A stretch of 64,000 nt of DNA from an uncultured Alphaproteobacteria bacterium (lineage in GTDB: Bacteria > Pseudomonadota > Alphaproteobacteria > UBA6615): the NCBI GenBank assembly GCA_943787745.1, contig CALSNJ010000004.1:1-64000 (forward strand), in the 5' to 3' direction. The notes beneath the pieces are model-generated. The model saw only the letters and a list, made by a program, of their open reading frames with translations. It was not told where the DNA came from and ran no database searches. The number at the start of each line of letters is the position of its first letter. The stretch's first letter is position 1. Of this stretch, positions 8,550 to 18,309 are shown piece by piece. Both the position numbers and the translations under genes were made by a program.

Positions 8550-10424
8550 TCAGGAAAGCCCGTAATACCAGGGCGCCACGAAGCTGAAAACGAGCCAGAC
8601 AATGATCAGCAGCGGCGTCCCGACACGAATAAAATCCACGAATCGATAATTGCCCGGCGCCATGACCAGAAGATTGGTCTGATAACCAATCGGTGAAGCA
8701 AAAGAGCAATTCGCAGCAAAGACCACAGCAACGGCGAAGGGTTCAACCGGCAATGAAAGGCCATTGGCAATACCAACGGCAATTGGCGTGAACAAAACTG
8801 CCGTTGCCTTCGTGCTGATGAGGTTCGCAAGCACGGCGACGAGCAAAAAGAATGCCGAAAGCACGATTGCCGGAGACGCATCCCCCAACACGGCGAGTAG
8901 AATGGAAGCCAGAAACTCTGCACCACCTGTCGCCTGCAAGGCACTGCCAAGCGCCAGCGCCGCGGCGATCATCATCACGATTGTCCGATCAATCGCGCGT
9001 GTGGCCTGACGGATATTCAGCACACCCGTGGCGAGCATCAGACCCGCCCCCGTCAGCGTGGCAATCGAAATTGGGACAATTCCAAGCGCGGCGACGGCGA
9101 TCACACCGACGAAGATCACCAAGGTACTGGTGGCATGGTTGACCGCAGGCATCTCGGCCGCCGTCCATTCGATCAACAGAATATCCTGATCACCACGCAA
9201 AGCTTCGATATCGGCTTCACGGCCCTGAATGAGCAATACATCTCCCGGCTCCAAACGCACCTCTGTCACCCGGGCACGGATCATCTGGGATCGCCGCTGA
9301 ATTCCCATGACGACGCAATGGTATTTGTAGCGAAACCCGATTTGCACAAGGGTCTGACCCACGTGACGGGATGCCGGCGTCACCATCGCTTCGGCGAGAA
9401 TCTGATTGCCCACTTGCCAACGCTGGCTGCCATCCTCGGTTTCAAAGCGCTCCCAATCCTCACCCAATTCGGGATGGAATTGCTCGGGCTCCCCCTTGAG
9501 AGCCTCGGTGAGAGCCGGCCGTGTGGCGGCAACAACAATCGTGTCACCCGTCCCAATCCGGAAGTCATCATCGAAAGGCGGATAAAAGGGCTCCGAATCC
9601 TGGAGCACCATCCGAACGGTCATGTCTTTGAGGTCCGGAAAAAATCCGCCCAAAGGCTGCATCCCATGAAACTTGGATCCCTCGCGAACATTGAGCTCCG
9701 CCATGAACTGACGACCACCGCCAGCGATGGCGCTGGTCAGAAGTGCGCGCTCGGGTAGCAAACGCGGGCAGGCGAATATGACGTAGACGATACCAATCAA
9801 TGCCAGTGCCATGCCCGGGACTGCAAACTGGAAGAATGTGAATCCTTCCTCTCCCAATTCGATCAGCATGCCCGAAACCAGCAGGTTGGTGCTCGAACCA
9901 ATCAAGGTCACCATACCGCCCAAAATCGAAGCAAAGGAGAGCGGCATCATCAGCCGTGAGGGTGATTGCCCCAGACGTGAGGCAAGCGCTTGCATGATCG
10001 GAATAAAGATCACAACGACAGGCGTGTTGTTCATGAATCCACTGACAACGAGCACCGCCACAAAGGCCAACCCCGTTGCAAGGGCCGCATGACCGCGCCC
10101 GTAGCGGAAAAACATCTGCGCCCCGGCCTCAAGCACGCCTGTGCGTGCCAGACCCTCACCCATCACCAACAGCGCAACAACCGTCAGCAAAGCCGGATTG
10201 GCAAACCCGGCCAAGAGGCGGGTTGGATCAAGGATATTGTCTCCCGAAGCACCGATGATCGGGTTGAAATGGAAAAACACCAGCAGAACACAGATGACGC
10301 CGAGCGAAGTGAGTTCGAGCGACACCCGTTCGAGCATATACAGGACTAGCGCAACCGTCACGAGTGCGAACGTGACCCACATGCCAAGCTGTGCCGGGTC
10401 AAACCCGGTTAATATTGAGATCAT
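8550..10424 (-). CDS. SLC13-family permease with two RCK_C (TrkA-C) domains
   Basis: The 624-residue membrane protein has an N-terminal permease half with hydrophobic helices through about residue 200. A soluble insert (about 215-390) carries two TrkA-C-like domains (DTIVVAATRPAL; GDVLLIQGREADIEAL). A second helical half follows. Motifs such as NNTPVVVIFIPIM and GSSTNLLVSGM are typical of divalent-anion/sodium symporters of the sulfate or dicarboxylate type. The substrate cannot be told from sequence. It is transcribed toward serC but separated from it by the serC leader. Confidence 0.88.
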   Translation of the reverse strand: MISILTGFDPAQLGMWVTFALVTVALVLYMLERVSLELTSLGVICVLLVFFHFNPIIGASGDNILDPTRLLAGFANPALLTVVALLVMGEGLARTGVLEAGAQMFFRYGRGHAALATGLAFVAVLVVSGFMNNTPVVVIFIPIMQALASRLGQSPSRLMMPLSFASILGGMVTLIGSSTNLLVSGMLIELGEEGFTFFQFAVPGMALALIGIVYVIFACPRLLPERALLTSAIAGGGRQFMAELNVREGSKFHGMQPLGGFFPDLKDMTVRMVLQDSEPFYPPFDDDFRIGTGDTIVVAATRPALTEALKGEPEQFHPELGEDWERFETEDGSQRWQVGNQILAEAMVTPASRHVGQTLVQIGFRYKYHCVVMGIQRRSQMIRARVTEVRLEPGDVLLIQGREADIEALRGDQDILLIEWTAAEMPAVNHATSTLVIFVGVIAVAALGIVPISIATLTGAGLMLATGVLNIRQATRAIDRTIVMMIAAALALGSALQATGGAEFLASILLAVLGDASPAIVLSAFFLLVAVLANLISTKATAVLFTPIAVGIANGLSLPVEPFAVAVVFAANCSFASPIGYQTNLLVMAPGNYRFVDFIRVGTPLLIIVWLVFSFVAPWYYGLS

Positions 10425-10467
10425 CGCAGACTAGACGTTCCGTCGTTAATCACCGACGTCCAGTCTA

Positions 10468-10923
10468 TCATGCAGCCGCAGTGTCGCGTGCGTGTACCAT
10501 GACGACAGTCTCGAAGGTCGCCACGACGCCTGCTTCTGTGCTCACGGTGAAGCCCAACCGCACAATGCCCCGCGCGGGATTGGACTTGGATGCCCGCGCT
10601 TCGACAACCTCGAACACCGTCGACAAAGTGTCCCCCGGGCGAACCGGCGCGACCCAGCGAATTTTGTCCAGTCCTGGCCCCCCAAGATTCGATCCGTCGA
10701 GAATTCCGGTGCGCAGGAACTGGCCCGTTGCGACCGCCACAGTCTGGAACCCACTGGAAATCAGTCCGCCAAAGACTGAATCCTTGGCCGCCTCGGGGTC
10801 GGTATGGAAGGGCTGCGGATCATACTGTCGTGCAAACCACATGATTTCCTCAGCCTCAAGCTTGACCGGCACGGTCTCGACCTTGCGGCCAACCGTAAAA
10901 TCATCGAGACACCAGTAACTCAT
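10468..10923 (-). CDS. MaoC-like hot-dog dehydratase (second of a tandem pair)
   Basis: The 151-residue protein carries the hydratase-2 signature PQPFHTDPEAAKDSVFGGLISSG, with the catalytic Asp/His motif of (R)-specific enoyl-CoA hydratases. A typical use is hydration of 2-enoyl-CoA, but the acyl substrate is unknown. It overlaps the upstream paralogue by four bases (ATGA), so the two are translationally coupled. The similar length and motif order suggest tandem duplication, possibly giving a heterodimer. Confidence 0.88.
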   Translation of the reverse strand: MSYWCLDDFTVGRKVETVPVKLEAEEIMWFARQYDPQPFHTDPEAAKDSVFGGLISSGFQTVAVATGQFLRTGILDGSNLGGPGLDKIRWVAPVRPGDTLSTVFEVVEARASKSNPARGIVRLGFTVSTEAGVVATFETVVMVHARDTAAA

Positions 10924-11381
10924 GCTGCATCCTCTGAAGGCTGGCGACGCAGGAAGGTGGTGGTCTGAAAGCGAGAGACCTCCCTTCCATCAACTTTGGT
11001 CAGAAACTGCATCCGGATGATCCCTCGATCGGATCGGGACTTGGATTTGCGCACTTCAAGCACCTCGGCCGTGGTCACCAGCGTGTCGCCCGGGCGAACA
11101 GGTGCCGCCCAGCGGACCTCATCCATTGCCGGCCCGCCGAGTGAATTCTCGGCAAATATGCCGATCTTGATGAACTGGGCGAATGCTGTGCCAATGGTCT
11201 GGTGACCGCTGGCAATCAAGCCGCCATAAGCCGTGTCCTTCGCGCCTTGCGGATCTGTGTGCATCACCTGCGGATCGTAGCGTTCCGCAAAGGCAATGAG
11301 ATCGGCCTCGCTCAGGGTCACCGGTTCAGTGTCAAAGACCTGCCCAACTGTAAATTCTTCGAGATAGCGTGCCGCCATCAA
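10920..11381 (-). CDS. MaoC-like hot-dog dehydratase (first of a tandem pair)
   Basis: The 153-residue paralogue of the next gene carries PQVMHTDPQGAKDTAYGGLIASGHQT, the MaoC active-site region, and VRWAAPVRPGDTL near residue 90. It starts MMAARYLEEF, and either of the two Mets may be used. Its own hot-dog fold would pair with itself or with the downstream copy. No neighbouring beta-oxidation gene reveals the substrate. Confidence 0.88.
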   Translation of the reverse strand: MMAARYLEEFTVGQVFDTEPVTLSEADLIAFAERYDPQVMHTDPQGAKDTAYGGLIASGHQTIGTAFAQFIKIGIFAENSLGGPAMDEVRWAAPVRPGDTLVTTAEVLEVRKSKSRSDRGIIRMQFLTKVDGREVSRFQTTTFLRRQPSEDAA

Positions 11382-11438
11382 TCCGCTCCATCAAATGCGG
11401 CGCGGACCCTAACGTTTTGCGTGTTGTGAATAAAGCCG

Positions 11439-12317
11439 TCAGTGGGCTGCGTCGTGCGCCTCGGCCTGTGCGGCTTCCCAGGCCAGAATGACGCGTTTGG
11501 TATCGGGCTCCCAGCGATAGCCGCTAATCATCCCTCCGTTGCGAATCACCCGGTGACAGGGAATGAGCCAGGACACCGGATTCCGTCCGACGGCACTGGC
11601 CACAGCACGGGCCGATCCCGGCGCGCCAATCCGTGCCGCCAGGTCGGCATAGGTCATCACGGCCCCCAGCGGAATGCGCATCAGCGCCTCCCACACCTTT
11701 AACTGGAAGGGCGTACCGCGCAGAACGAGATGCAGATCACCATGACCAAAGGCAGCGTCGGCATAGCTGCCGGTTCGCTCAGGAGCTTCCACCAGATCGG
11801 CTTTCCCGAAACTTGTGGCGAGGTCGGCAAGTGTCTCGTCTCGGTCACCAACGCCGTTGAACGCCAAGCCGCAAACGCCGCGTGATGTGGCCGCAATCAC
11901 GCACTCCCCAAACGGACTGTCGTGCCACCCATAGTGAACTCCCATACCTTCCCCGTCGCGTTTCCACTCGCCGGGTGTAAGCGCTTCATGGGTCACAAAG
12001 AGATCATGCAGACGACCTGGCCCGGACAACCCGGACTCGAACGCGGCATCAAGAACACTTTGGGAATCATCAAGTACCCGCTTGGCATGATCGAGGGTCA
12101 GGTACTGGACGTATTTCTTGGGACTGACCCCGACATAGCGGGTGAACAGACGCTGCAAATGATAGGTGCTCAGCCCTGCTTCCTGCGCAACTGCATCCAG
12201 ACTGGGTTGCTCGCGATAGTGCTCAGCCAGCCAGCTCAGAAGGCGGCCGACAAGCGCAAAGCCATAGTCGTCAGATTCATCGGGCTGATACTGATCGATC
12301 ATCTCATTCATCGTCAT
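11439..12317 (-). CDS. AraC HTH / O6-alkylguanine-DNA methyltransferase fusion (Ada-like without zinc domain)
   Basis: Residues about 20-120 form an AraC-type double helix-turn-helix (LDAVAQEAGLSTYHLQRLFTRYVGVSPKKYV). The C-terminal half is the Ogt/MGMT domain, with the alkyl-acceptor cysteine in IPCHRVIRNGG (Cys254) and the GYRWEPDTKR helix. It repairs O6-alkylguanine by suicidal transfer. Unlike E. coli Ada it lacks the N-terminal phosphotriester-sensing zinc domain, so it may use the second methylation site alone for regulation, or simply bind DNA. It is divergent from the EF-hand gene, with 220 bases between. Confidence 0.92.
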   Translation of the reverse strand: MTMNEMIDQYQPDESDDYGFALVGRLLSWLAEHYREQPSLDAVAQEAGLSTYHLQRLFTRYVGVSPKKYVQYLTLDHAKRVLDDSQSVLDAAFESGLSGPGRLHDLFVTHEALTPGEWKRDGEGMGVHYGWHDSPFGECVIAATSRGVCGLAFNGVGDRDETLADLATSFGKADLVEAPERTGSYADAAFGHGDLHLVLRGTPFQLKVWEALMRIPLGAVMTYADLAARIGAPGSARAVASAVGRNPVSWLIPCHRVIRNGGMISGYRWEPDTKRVILAWEAAQAEAHDAAH

Positions 12318-12537
12318 TGCTCGTATCCTTTCTACACCCGCGAGAACGGAATATGCGATTCACGTGTTTCCACCCCGTGTTCGACGCGTGCGGATGTGGG
12401 CTTGTGTTCCATGTCACAAACCTAGTGCGGCGCCGCATCACTCCCCACCCGGTTCTTGCGCATACGCGCAACGTCACAATGCGAACATGTTTTCAATGGA
12501 ATCTGTTGTCTTTAACGCTCACCTGACAAACTGACCC
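12318..12537. other. Divergent intergenic region between the Ada-like and EF-hand genes
   Basis: The 220-base gap presumably contains the promoters of both flanking genes. I see no ORF with a ribosome-binding site, no strong hairpin and no recognisable operator. An Ada-type binding site is possible but cannot be defined by eye. Confidence 0.3.
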
Positions 12538-13077
12538 ATGCGCAAAACCACCTCAAAGTCTTACAACATCCTTCGATGGATAGCGGTTTTCCTGGCCTTT
12601 TCGGCATTTCTGACCCCTGCTCTGGCCAATGATGACTTTGAACAGCAGGTCGCCGAGACGCGCATTGTCTGTGATGGCGACACGTCCACGCGATGTGCGC
12701 AAACCGTCCATAGGCTCTTGGACAGTGATGGTGATGGATTGATCTCGTTTCAGGAAATAGAGGTCACCCGCAGCGCCGCCACAACATCCGTTCAGGACCT
12801 GAAAAGCACCCTCACACCAGAAGAGCGTACCCTTTTCGGGCTGGCTCTTGTCGGCATAAAGTCTGCCGGAGCGCCTGCTGTATTCGCGAATTTTGACGCT
12901 GATGGAACCGGCACGCTCGACATCAATGAGTTGTTTGCCGATGTCACGCTGGATTCCAGAACATTCGCCGTCGTCGCTTCCGACCCCGGTGCCATAGACT
13001 GGTCGTCACTGGCCAACCGCTTTGGCAAGCTCGGACAGGCACTTTTGGCCATGCACCAAGCCCGACGTGATCGCTAG
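12538..13077 (+). CDS. Exported EF-hand calcium-binding protein
   Basis: The 179-residue protein has a signal peptide (hydrophobic run about 12-28, cleavage near PALA at residue 30). Two EF-hand loops follow: DSDGDGLISFQE at 62-73 and DADGTGTLDINE at 120-131, both with acidic residues at the calcium positions. Cys45 and Cys53 could form a disulfide. The likely location is the periplasm, as a calcium sensor or buffer. Its stop overlaps the end of the converging DMT transporter by four bases. No close partner is evident. Confidence 0.85.
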   Translation: MRKTTSKSYNILRWIAVFLAFSAFLTPALANDDFEQQVAETRIVCDGDTSTRCAQTVHRLLDSDGDGLISFQEIEVTRSAATTSVQDLKSTLTPEERTLFGLALVGIKSAGAPAVFANFDADGTGTLDINELFADVTLDSRTFAVVASDPGAIDWSSLANRFGKLGQALLAMHQARRDR

Positions 13078-13961
13078 GTCCGCTCCCGCTGAACCAGCAC
13101 CACGCCGACAAGGATAACAAGCGTCGCAATCAGCAGCGGAAGTGTGATCCGTTCGCCGAGCAGCATGAGTGCCAATGCAATCCCGACAACCGGTTGCAGC
13201 AATTGCAGCGCTCCGATTTTCCCAACACCACCATCTGCAAGCGCACGATTCCAGAGCAGATAAGCCAGGATCGTAGAGCCCCAGCCCAAGGCCAGAATGG
13301 CACCCCAGCCGTCGCGGTCAATTGCTGTCAGGGTTTCCGCACCGGAGTAGAATATGATCAAGGGCAAAAGCGTGGCGGCAGCGACGAGAACGGACCACAT
13401 GGTGACCGTCGTCGAGCCGATCTGTTTGGTCAGTCGCGCACCTGCGATGTAACCAACCACGCCCATAAACATACCGAGAAACACCAGTGCATCACCTTGC
13501 CAGGTGACGCCCTCAACCTCGATTCCAACGGCTTCCCAAATCAGCAGAAGAGCCCCGAGCGTACCTGTGGCAATCCCGATCCACCAAGGCCAGCCGGGCA
13601 TCCGACGGTCAATCAAGGCCGACAAGACCCCCGCCATGACGGCGCCAAAAGCAGTACCAGCTGCGGCATGTCCTGCTGTGGTGTGTTGCACACCCCAGCT
13701 GAAGAAAACCGGGAACAACACCAATCCCCCCATCCCCGAGATCACAACCAGGATGATGGCATCGCGCCGTAGCGGCACCCGGTAACGCCCTACCAGTATG
13801 ATGAAGAGCGCCAGTGGCGCGGCCACAATCGCACGCAGAGCGCCAACCGTGATCCCGTCCGCAGTTGCGGTCGCCATTTTTGTAAAGACAGGTGTCGCGC
13901 CATAGATGAACACGGCGATCAGGGCGATCGTGTACAGGCGCGAAAGATTGGTCTGAGACAT
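13074..13961 (-). CDS. EamA/DMT-family exporter (second of a tandem pair)
   Basis: This 295-residue inner-membrane protein has about ten hydrophobic helices arranged as two EamA repeats. TTAGHAAAGTAFGAVMAGV in the first half and WGSTILAYLLWNRALADGG in the second are typical of drug/metabolite transporters. It is clearly paralogous to the next gene (shared TWQGD, TVTMWSV and GARLT segments). The substrate is unknown. It ends tail-to-tail with the EF-hand gene. Confidence 0.9.
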   Translation of the reverse strand: MSQTNLSRLYTIALIAVFIYGATPVFTKMATATADGITVGALRAIVAAPLALFIILVGRYRVPLRRDAIILVVISGMGGLVLFPVFFSWGVQHTTAGHAAAGTAFGAVMAGVLSALIDRRMPGWPWWIGIATGTLGALLLIWEAVGIEVEGVTWQGDALVFLGMFMGVVGYIAGARLTKQIGSTTVTMWSVLVAAATLLPLIIFYSGAETLTAIDRDGWGAILALGWGSTILAYLLWNRALADGGVGKIGALQLLQPVVGIALALMLLGERITLPLLIATLVILVGVVLVQRERT

Positions 13962-13981
13962 TCAGGTCTCATTCGTCGGCA

Positions 13982-14920
13982 TCAACGACGTTGGACAAGC
14001 CCGACGCCGAGCAGGATCACAACCGTGGCAATCAAAAGCAGCGGCGTCAACGGTTCACCCAGAAAGATCGCTGCTGCTGCAATGCCCACAACGGGCAAGG
14101 CGAAATGCCACATGCTGATGCGGGCAATTCCGCCACGCGAAAGCGCATAGAACCAAGCCATGTAGGCGATAATCGAAGACCCCGCAGCCAGATAGGCGAT
14201 CGCCGCCCAGCCGGCAGGTGCCACCTGCAAAATTTCTTCAGGTTCAGCGTAAAACCAAAGAACGGGGAGCAAAAGAATGCCGGCAATGATCACGCTCCAC
14301 ATTGTAACAGCCGGTGCGCCATAGCGTGGCGTGAGGCGTGCGCCAAACTGGAAGCTGAGCGCAGCAGAGAACGCACCCCCCATGACCAGCAGGTCCCCTT
14401 GCCAGCTGGCGCCAACCGATTGAATTCCGATCGATTCCCAAATAAGGACAATCGCACCGAAAAAGGCGACCGAAATGCCGAGCCACCAGGATTTGGCAGG
14501 CCATCGACGGTTTATGGCGGCCACCATCAACCCGGCAAATACTGGCGTTGCAGCCGATGCAACGGCCGCGTGCCCGGCTGTTGTATGCGCAACCCCCAGG
14601 GTGAACAGGACCGGAAACCCAATCAGTCCTGTTACTGCCACGCCCAAAGTATCGAAGGTGTCGCGTCCACGCCAAGGCAGCCTCAGGCGCATGGCCACAA
14701 TCACCACGAGGGCAAACGGTACAGAGGCAATTGTCCGCAGGAGCGCCAACGTGAACTCGTCTGTGGAGCGCGTCGCAATTTTCGTGACGAGCGGAGACCC
14801 TCCCCAGATGAAGACGGCTGCGATAGCGGCTGCTGTCGCCAACGAGAAAAAACCCACCACCTGCGCCGTTGGCCGGGTCGCGATAGGCTCTGCAGATTGA
14901 TCTGGAGCGCGGTTTTCCAA
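13982..14920 (-). CDS. EamA/DMT-family exporter (first of a tandem pair)
   Basis: The 312-residue membrane protein has the same ten-helix EamA duplication as its downstream neighbour. Shared segments include LGVAHTTAGHAAVASA, SWQGDLLVMGG and PAVTMWSVI. A hydrophilic N-terminus of about 25 residues is extra. It begins one base after thiD ends, so it is likely co-transcribed with thiD. The pair could form a heterodimer or have diverged in substrate. Confidence 0.9.
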   Translation of the reverse strand: MENRAPDQSAEPIATRPTAQVVGFFSLATAAAIAAVFIWGGSPLVTKIATRSTDEFTLALLRTIASVPFALVVIVAMRLRLPWRGRDTFDTLGVAVTGLIGFPVLFTLGVAHTTAGHAAVASAATPVFAGLMVAAINRRWPAKSWWLGISVAFFGAIVLIWESIGIQSVGASWQGDLLVMGGAFSAALSFQFGARLTPRYGAPAVTMWSVIIAGILLLPVLWFYAEPEEILQVAPAGWAAIAYLAAGSSIIAYMAWFYALSRGGIARISMWHFALPVVGIAAAAIFLGEPLTPLLLIATVVILLGVGLVQRR

Positions 14921-14921
14921 A

Positions 14922-15731
14922 TCAGCTATCGATCCGCGCAGGGTCGAAGGTCACCGCGTGATCAAGGGGGCCGTGTCCGCCGCCATATCCCGGTGCCGAG
15001 AGGATGGCGGCGCGTACATATTTACGGGCCCGCCCGACAGCGTCCTTCAAAGCAAGGCCCTGCGCCACGCCCGCTGCCGTCGCCGAGGCCAGCGTACAGC
15101 CCGTTCCATGGGTGTTTGCGCTGTCGATCCTTGAATCCACAAACCGGACGGTCTCTTCAGGCGTGACCAGCAAGTCCACGACATCCTTACCTGGCACATG
15201 CCCGCCTTTGATCAGCGCGGCCCCGACACCGAGTTTCAGCAAGGCTTCGCCAGCCCGGTGTTGGCCGGCTTCATCCTCAACGTCCAATCCGGTGAGCGCG
15301 GCGGCTTCGGGGGCATTCGGTGTGAGGAGCGTTGCGCGTGGCAGCAGCAAAGCCACCATCGCGGCATGGGCATCATCCCCCAGGAGTTTCGCACCACCTT
15401 TCGCCACCATCACAGGATCGGCCACCAGAGGCACGTCGGCGGCCCTGTCAGTGAGAACCTCAACGACGGTTTCAATCACCTCTGTGTTGTGCAGCATGCC
15501 GGTCTTGATGCAATCCGCTCCAAGATCATCAAGCACCACGCGCATCTGCTGGGACACGAACTCGATATCCACCGGATGAATTCCGTGCACACCGAGTGTG
15601 TTCTGCGCAGTGAGCGCCGTGATCGCGGTCATGGCAAAACCACCTAGCGCCGTTACGGCCTTGATGTCGGCCTGAATCCCGGCACCACCCCCCGAATCCG
15701 AGCCTGCGGCGATCAAAACACGGCCTTTCAT
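14922..15731 (-). CDS. thiD: Hydroxymethylpyrimidine/phosphomethylpyrimidine kinase
   Basis: It phosphorylates HMP and then HMP-phosphate for thiamine synthesis. The 269-residue ribokinase-fold protein shows GSDSGGGAGIQADIKA (about 9-24), ALTAQNTLGVHGI, LTPNAPEAAALTG and the C-terminal THGTGCTLASATAAG anion-hole/ATP motif. A thiE-like gene lies at 39.2-39.9 kb, so part of the thiamine pathway is in this window but not clustered. No TPP riboswitch was recognised upstream. glmM lies 18 bases upstream. Confidence 0.96.
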   Translation of the reverse strand: MKGRVLIAAGSDSGGGAGIQADIKAVTALGGFAMTAITALTAQNTLGVHGIHPVDIEFVSQQMRVVLDDLGADCIKTGMLHNTEVIETVVEVLTDRAADVPLVADPVMVAKGGAKLLGDDAHAAMVALLLPRATLLTPNAPEAAALTGLDVEDEAGQHRAGEALLKLGVGAALIKGGHVPGKDVVDLLVTPEETVRFVDSRIDSANTHGTGCTLASATAAGVAQGLALKDAVGRARKYVRAAILSAPGYGGGHGPLDHAVTFDPARIDS

Positions 15732-15749
15732 TGCATCAACCTCGGTGCT

Positions 15750-17096
15750 CTAGGCCGACACTGCGGCAATGGCGTCTGCGATCTCGTCGACAACGGACGT
15801 CACGACGGCTTCATCGAGCCCTTCCGCCATGACCCGGATCAGCGGTTCGGTTCCCGAGGGTCGGATCAGGACACGCCCGTCCCCGCCCAGTTGCGCCTCG
15901 GCTTCCGCAATCGCGGTTTTTACAGCCGGCGCATCCATCGCTGACCGGTCCGAGACCCGAACATTCTTGAGAAGCTGCGGATAGGGCTCAAAAACATGGG
16001 AGAAGGCGCTCATGGGAGCGCCGGCCGCAACCAATCCAGCCAAAACCTGCAATGCAGCGATCAACCCATCTCCTGTCGTCGAATAGTCACTCAGGATCAG
16101 ATGACCTGACTGCTCGCCACCCAGATTGAAGTTTCCAGCGCGCATCTTCTCAAGCACATATCTATCCCCGACAGACGCGCGCACCAAATTCAGGTCAATC
16201 GTTTCGAGGTATTTTTCAAGGCCGAGATTCGACATGACGGTGGCCACAACCCCGCCTCCCGCGATCCGACCATCGGCCTGCCAGGACCGTGCGATCATGG
16301 CCATCACCTGATCGCCATCAACCACAGCGCCTGTCTCATCGCAGAGAATCACGCGGTCCGCATCACCATCCAGTGCAACCCCAAGATCGGCACCATGCGC
16401 GACAACCTGTTGTTGCAGGGCCTCCGTTGAGGTCGCACCACAATCCTTGTTGATGTTCGTACCATCAGGCTCAATCGCCATGGCAATCACATCGGCACCC
16501 AGTTCGTGAAACACCGTAGGTGCAACCTTGTAAGCTGCCCCGTTCGCGCAATCGACGACGACCTTCAAACCGTCGAGACGTAATCCGCGTGGAAAACTGT
16601 GCTTCACAAACTCGATATATCGCCCGCGCGCATCATCCAACCGGCGCGCCCGGCCAAGCTTGTTCGAAGCGGCCAGGTGGTCAAGCAGCCCCCCCTCGAT
16701 CAGGGTTTCGATTTCTTCTTCAACCTCATCGGACAGCTTGTATCCGTCAGGACCAAACAGCTTGATTCCATTATCTTCGAACAGGTTGTGCGAAGCCGAA
16801 ATCATAACCCCCAAATCAGCACGCAAGGATCGTGTCAGCATCGCTACAGCCGGCGTCGGCATCGGCCCGACCAGAACCACATCCATGCCCATGGCGGTGA
16901 ATCCGGCCTGCATAGCTGGTTCGATCATATAATTGCTCAGCCGCGTGTCCTTGCCGACCACCACAAGATGCCGATGGTCACCGCGCGTAAACCGGTGCCC
17001 GGCGGCCATGGCGACCCGCAGGGCCGTTTCGGCTGTCATCGGCTCAACATTCGCTTTGCCACGAATGCCGTCTGTTCCAAAAAGTTTGCGTGCCAT
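15750..17096 (-). CDS. glmM: Phosphoglucosamine mutase
   Basis: It converts glucosamine-6-phosphate to glucosamine-1-phosphate for peptidoglycan and LPS precursors. The 448-residue protein starts [16 protein letters not shown]. It has the phosphorylated active serine in ISASHN (Ser102), the Mg2+-binding DGDADR loop near 241-246, GGEQSGH near 327 and RPSGTEP for phosphate binding near the C-terminus. It follows folP by 64 bases in the order ftsH-folP-glmM, common in proteobacteria. Confidence 0.98.
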   Translation of the reverse strand: MARKLFGTDGIRGKANVEPMTAETALRVAMAAGHRFTRGDHRHLVVVGKDTRLSNYMIEPAMQAGFTAMGMDVVLVGPMPTPAVAMLTRSLRADLGVMISASHNLFEDNGIKLFGPDGYKLSDEVEEEIETLIEGGLLDHLAASNKLGRARRLDDARGRYIEFVKHSFPRGLRLDGLKVVVDCANGAAYKVAPTVFHELGADVIAMAIEPDGTNINKDCGATSTEALQQQVVAHGADLGVALDGDADRVILCDETGAVVDGDQVMAMIARSWQADGRIAGGGVVATVMSNLGLEKYLETIDLNLVRASVGDRYVLEKMRAGNFNLGGEQSGHLILSDYSTTGDGLIAALQVLAGLVAAGAPMSAFSHVFEPYPQLLKNVRVSDRSAMDAPAVKTAIAEAEAQLGGDGRVLIRPSGTEPLIRVMAEGLDEAVVTSVVDEIADAIAAVSA

Positions 17097-17160
17097 GTCC
17101 GGTCCCGCGGGTTTTCAATAACGCCTTATAGCACCACGCCCGTGACCGTTAACATTGCTG

Positions 17161-18288
17161 TCACACCACCAACCCGGCGGCCGAACGCCAAACCGAAAGC
17201 GCTGCGCGCGTTTCGGCCACGTCATGCACCCGAACGATCTGCGCGCCCTGCTCCACTGCGGCAATTGCGGCTGCCAGTGAGCCCGGAATACGTTCTTTGG
17301 GGTCTTCCTCACCCGTCCAGACACCAATGAAGCTTTTGCGAGACAATCCGACTGCCAGCGGACAACCCAGCCCGTGAAACCGCGTCAGTCGCCTGAGAAG
17401 TTCGGCATTGTGTTCAACGGTCTTTCCAAACCCGAAACCCGGATCGACCGCCAGCCGTCCGAACCCGATACCAGCTTCCAGACAGATCGCCACGCGATCC
17501 GCCAGCCAGCCGTATACATCCTGCACAACATCACCATAATCCGGGCGATCCTGCATGGTTTCGGGGGTGCCGCGCATATGCATGAGAATGACAGCCGCAT
17601 CACTGCGGGCCGCGACCTCAAGCGCCCCTGGCGCTGTCAGGGCAGCAACGTCATTGATGATGGCCGCGCCAGCCTCAATAGCGGCCTGCATAGTTTCAGC
17701 ATGTCTTGTATCTATGGAAACCGTGACCCCGTCACCCGCCAATGCCTCCACAACTGGCAGCACCCTCGCAAGCTCATCTGACCGGGACACCGGAGCAGCG
17801 CCCGGGCGCGTGGATTCCCCGCCAACATCGATAATCTCTGCACCCGCTGCGACCAGCCTGCGTGCAAAGTTGATCGCTCCATGGGGATCAGCATGATCAC
17901 CGCCATCCGAAAAACTGTCGGGTGTGACATTGCAGACACCCATGATCCGTGGGCGGGCGCCCTCTCCCGACATCGCCAATCCGGCAAATGCCGAACGCGG
18001 GCGTGTCAGAGCCTCCAGACGGATTGCTGGTCCCTGATTGCCAGCCATGCCAGCCTGTTCAGCCCAGCGTCGCAATTCAGCAGCCGAGAGAAGTTGACCG
18101 CCAAGGCGCGCATGGGTGAAGGCCAGAGGCCCTCCCGCCAATGCAAAGGCCGCGTCCGCTTCGCACAGTTCGAGCGCCACAGGACCGGACACAAGACCAA
18201 GCGGCTCCAATTCGGGGGTTTCTTTCATCGTCTGAGGATCGAAAAAGGGCTCCCGCTGAACGGCGGAAGCCCCTTGAAATTCGTTCAT
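17161..18288 (-). CDS. folP: Dihydropteroate synthase
   Basis: It condenses para-aminobenzoate with dihydropterin pyrophosphate in folate synthesis and is the sulfonamide target. The conserved segments GVCNVTPDSFSDGGDH, IDVGGESTRPGA, VSIDTRH, DPGFGFGKT and VGLSRKSFIG are all present in the last 250 residues. The 375-residue length reflects an N-terminal extension of about 110 residues, seen in alphaproteobacterial FolPs but not needed for the TIM barrel. It lies 21 bases after the ftsH stop. Confidence 0.96.
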   Translation of the reverse strand: MNEFQGASAVQREPFFDPQTMKETPELEPLGLVSGPVALELCEADAAFALAGGPLAFTHARLGGQLLSAAELRRWAEQAGMAGNQGPAIRLEALTRPRSAFAGLAMSGEGARPRIMGVCNVTPDSFSDGGDHADPHGAINFARRLVAAGAEIIDVGGESTRPGAAPVSRSDELARVLPVVEALAGDGVTVSIDTRHAETMQAAIEAGAAIINDVAALTAPGALEVAARSDAAVILMHMRGTPETMQDRPDYGDVVQDVYGWLADRVAICLEAGIGFGRLAVDPGFGFGKTVEHNAELLRRLTRFHGLGCPLAVGLSRKSFIGVWTGEEDPKERIPGSLAAAIAAVEQGAQIVRVHDVAETRAALSVWRSAAGLVV

Positions 18289-18309
18289 AACCGCAACCGT
18301 GCGAACGCG

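Noticed and set aside
13991-15166. 391-codon open frame opposite the DMT transporter and thiD
   Set aside because: It is antisense to two clear genes and rich in Arg/Gln/Pro as expected of a shadow frame.
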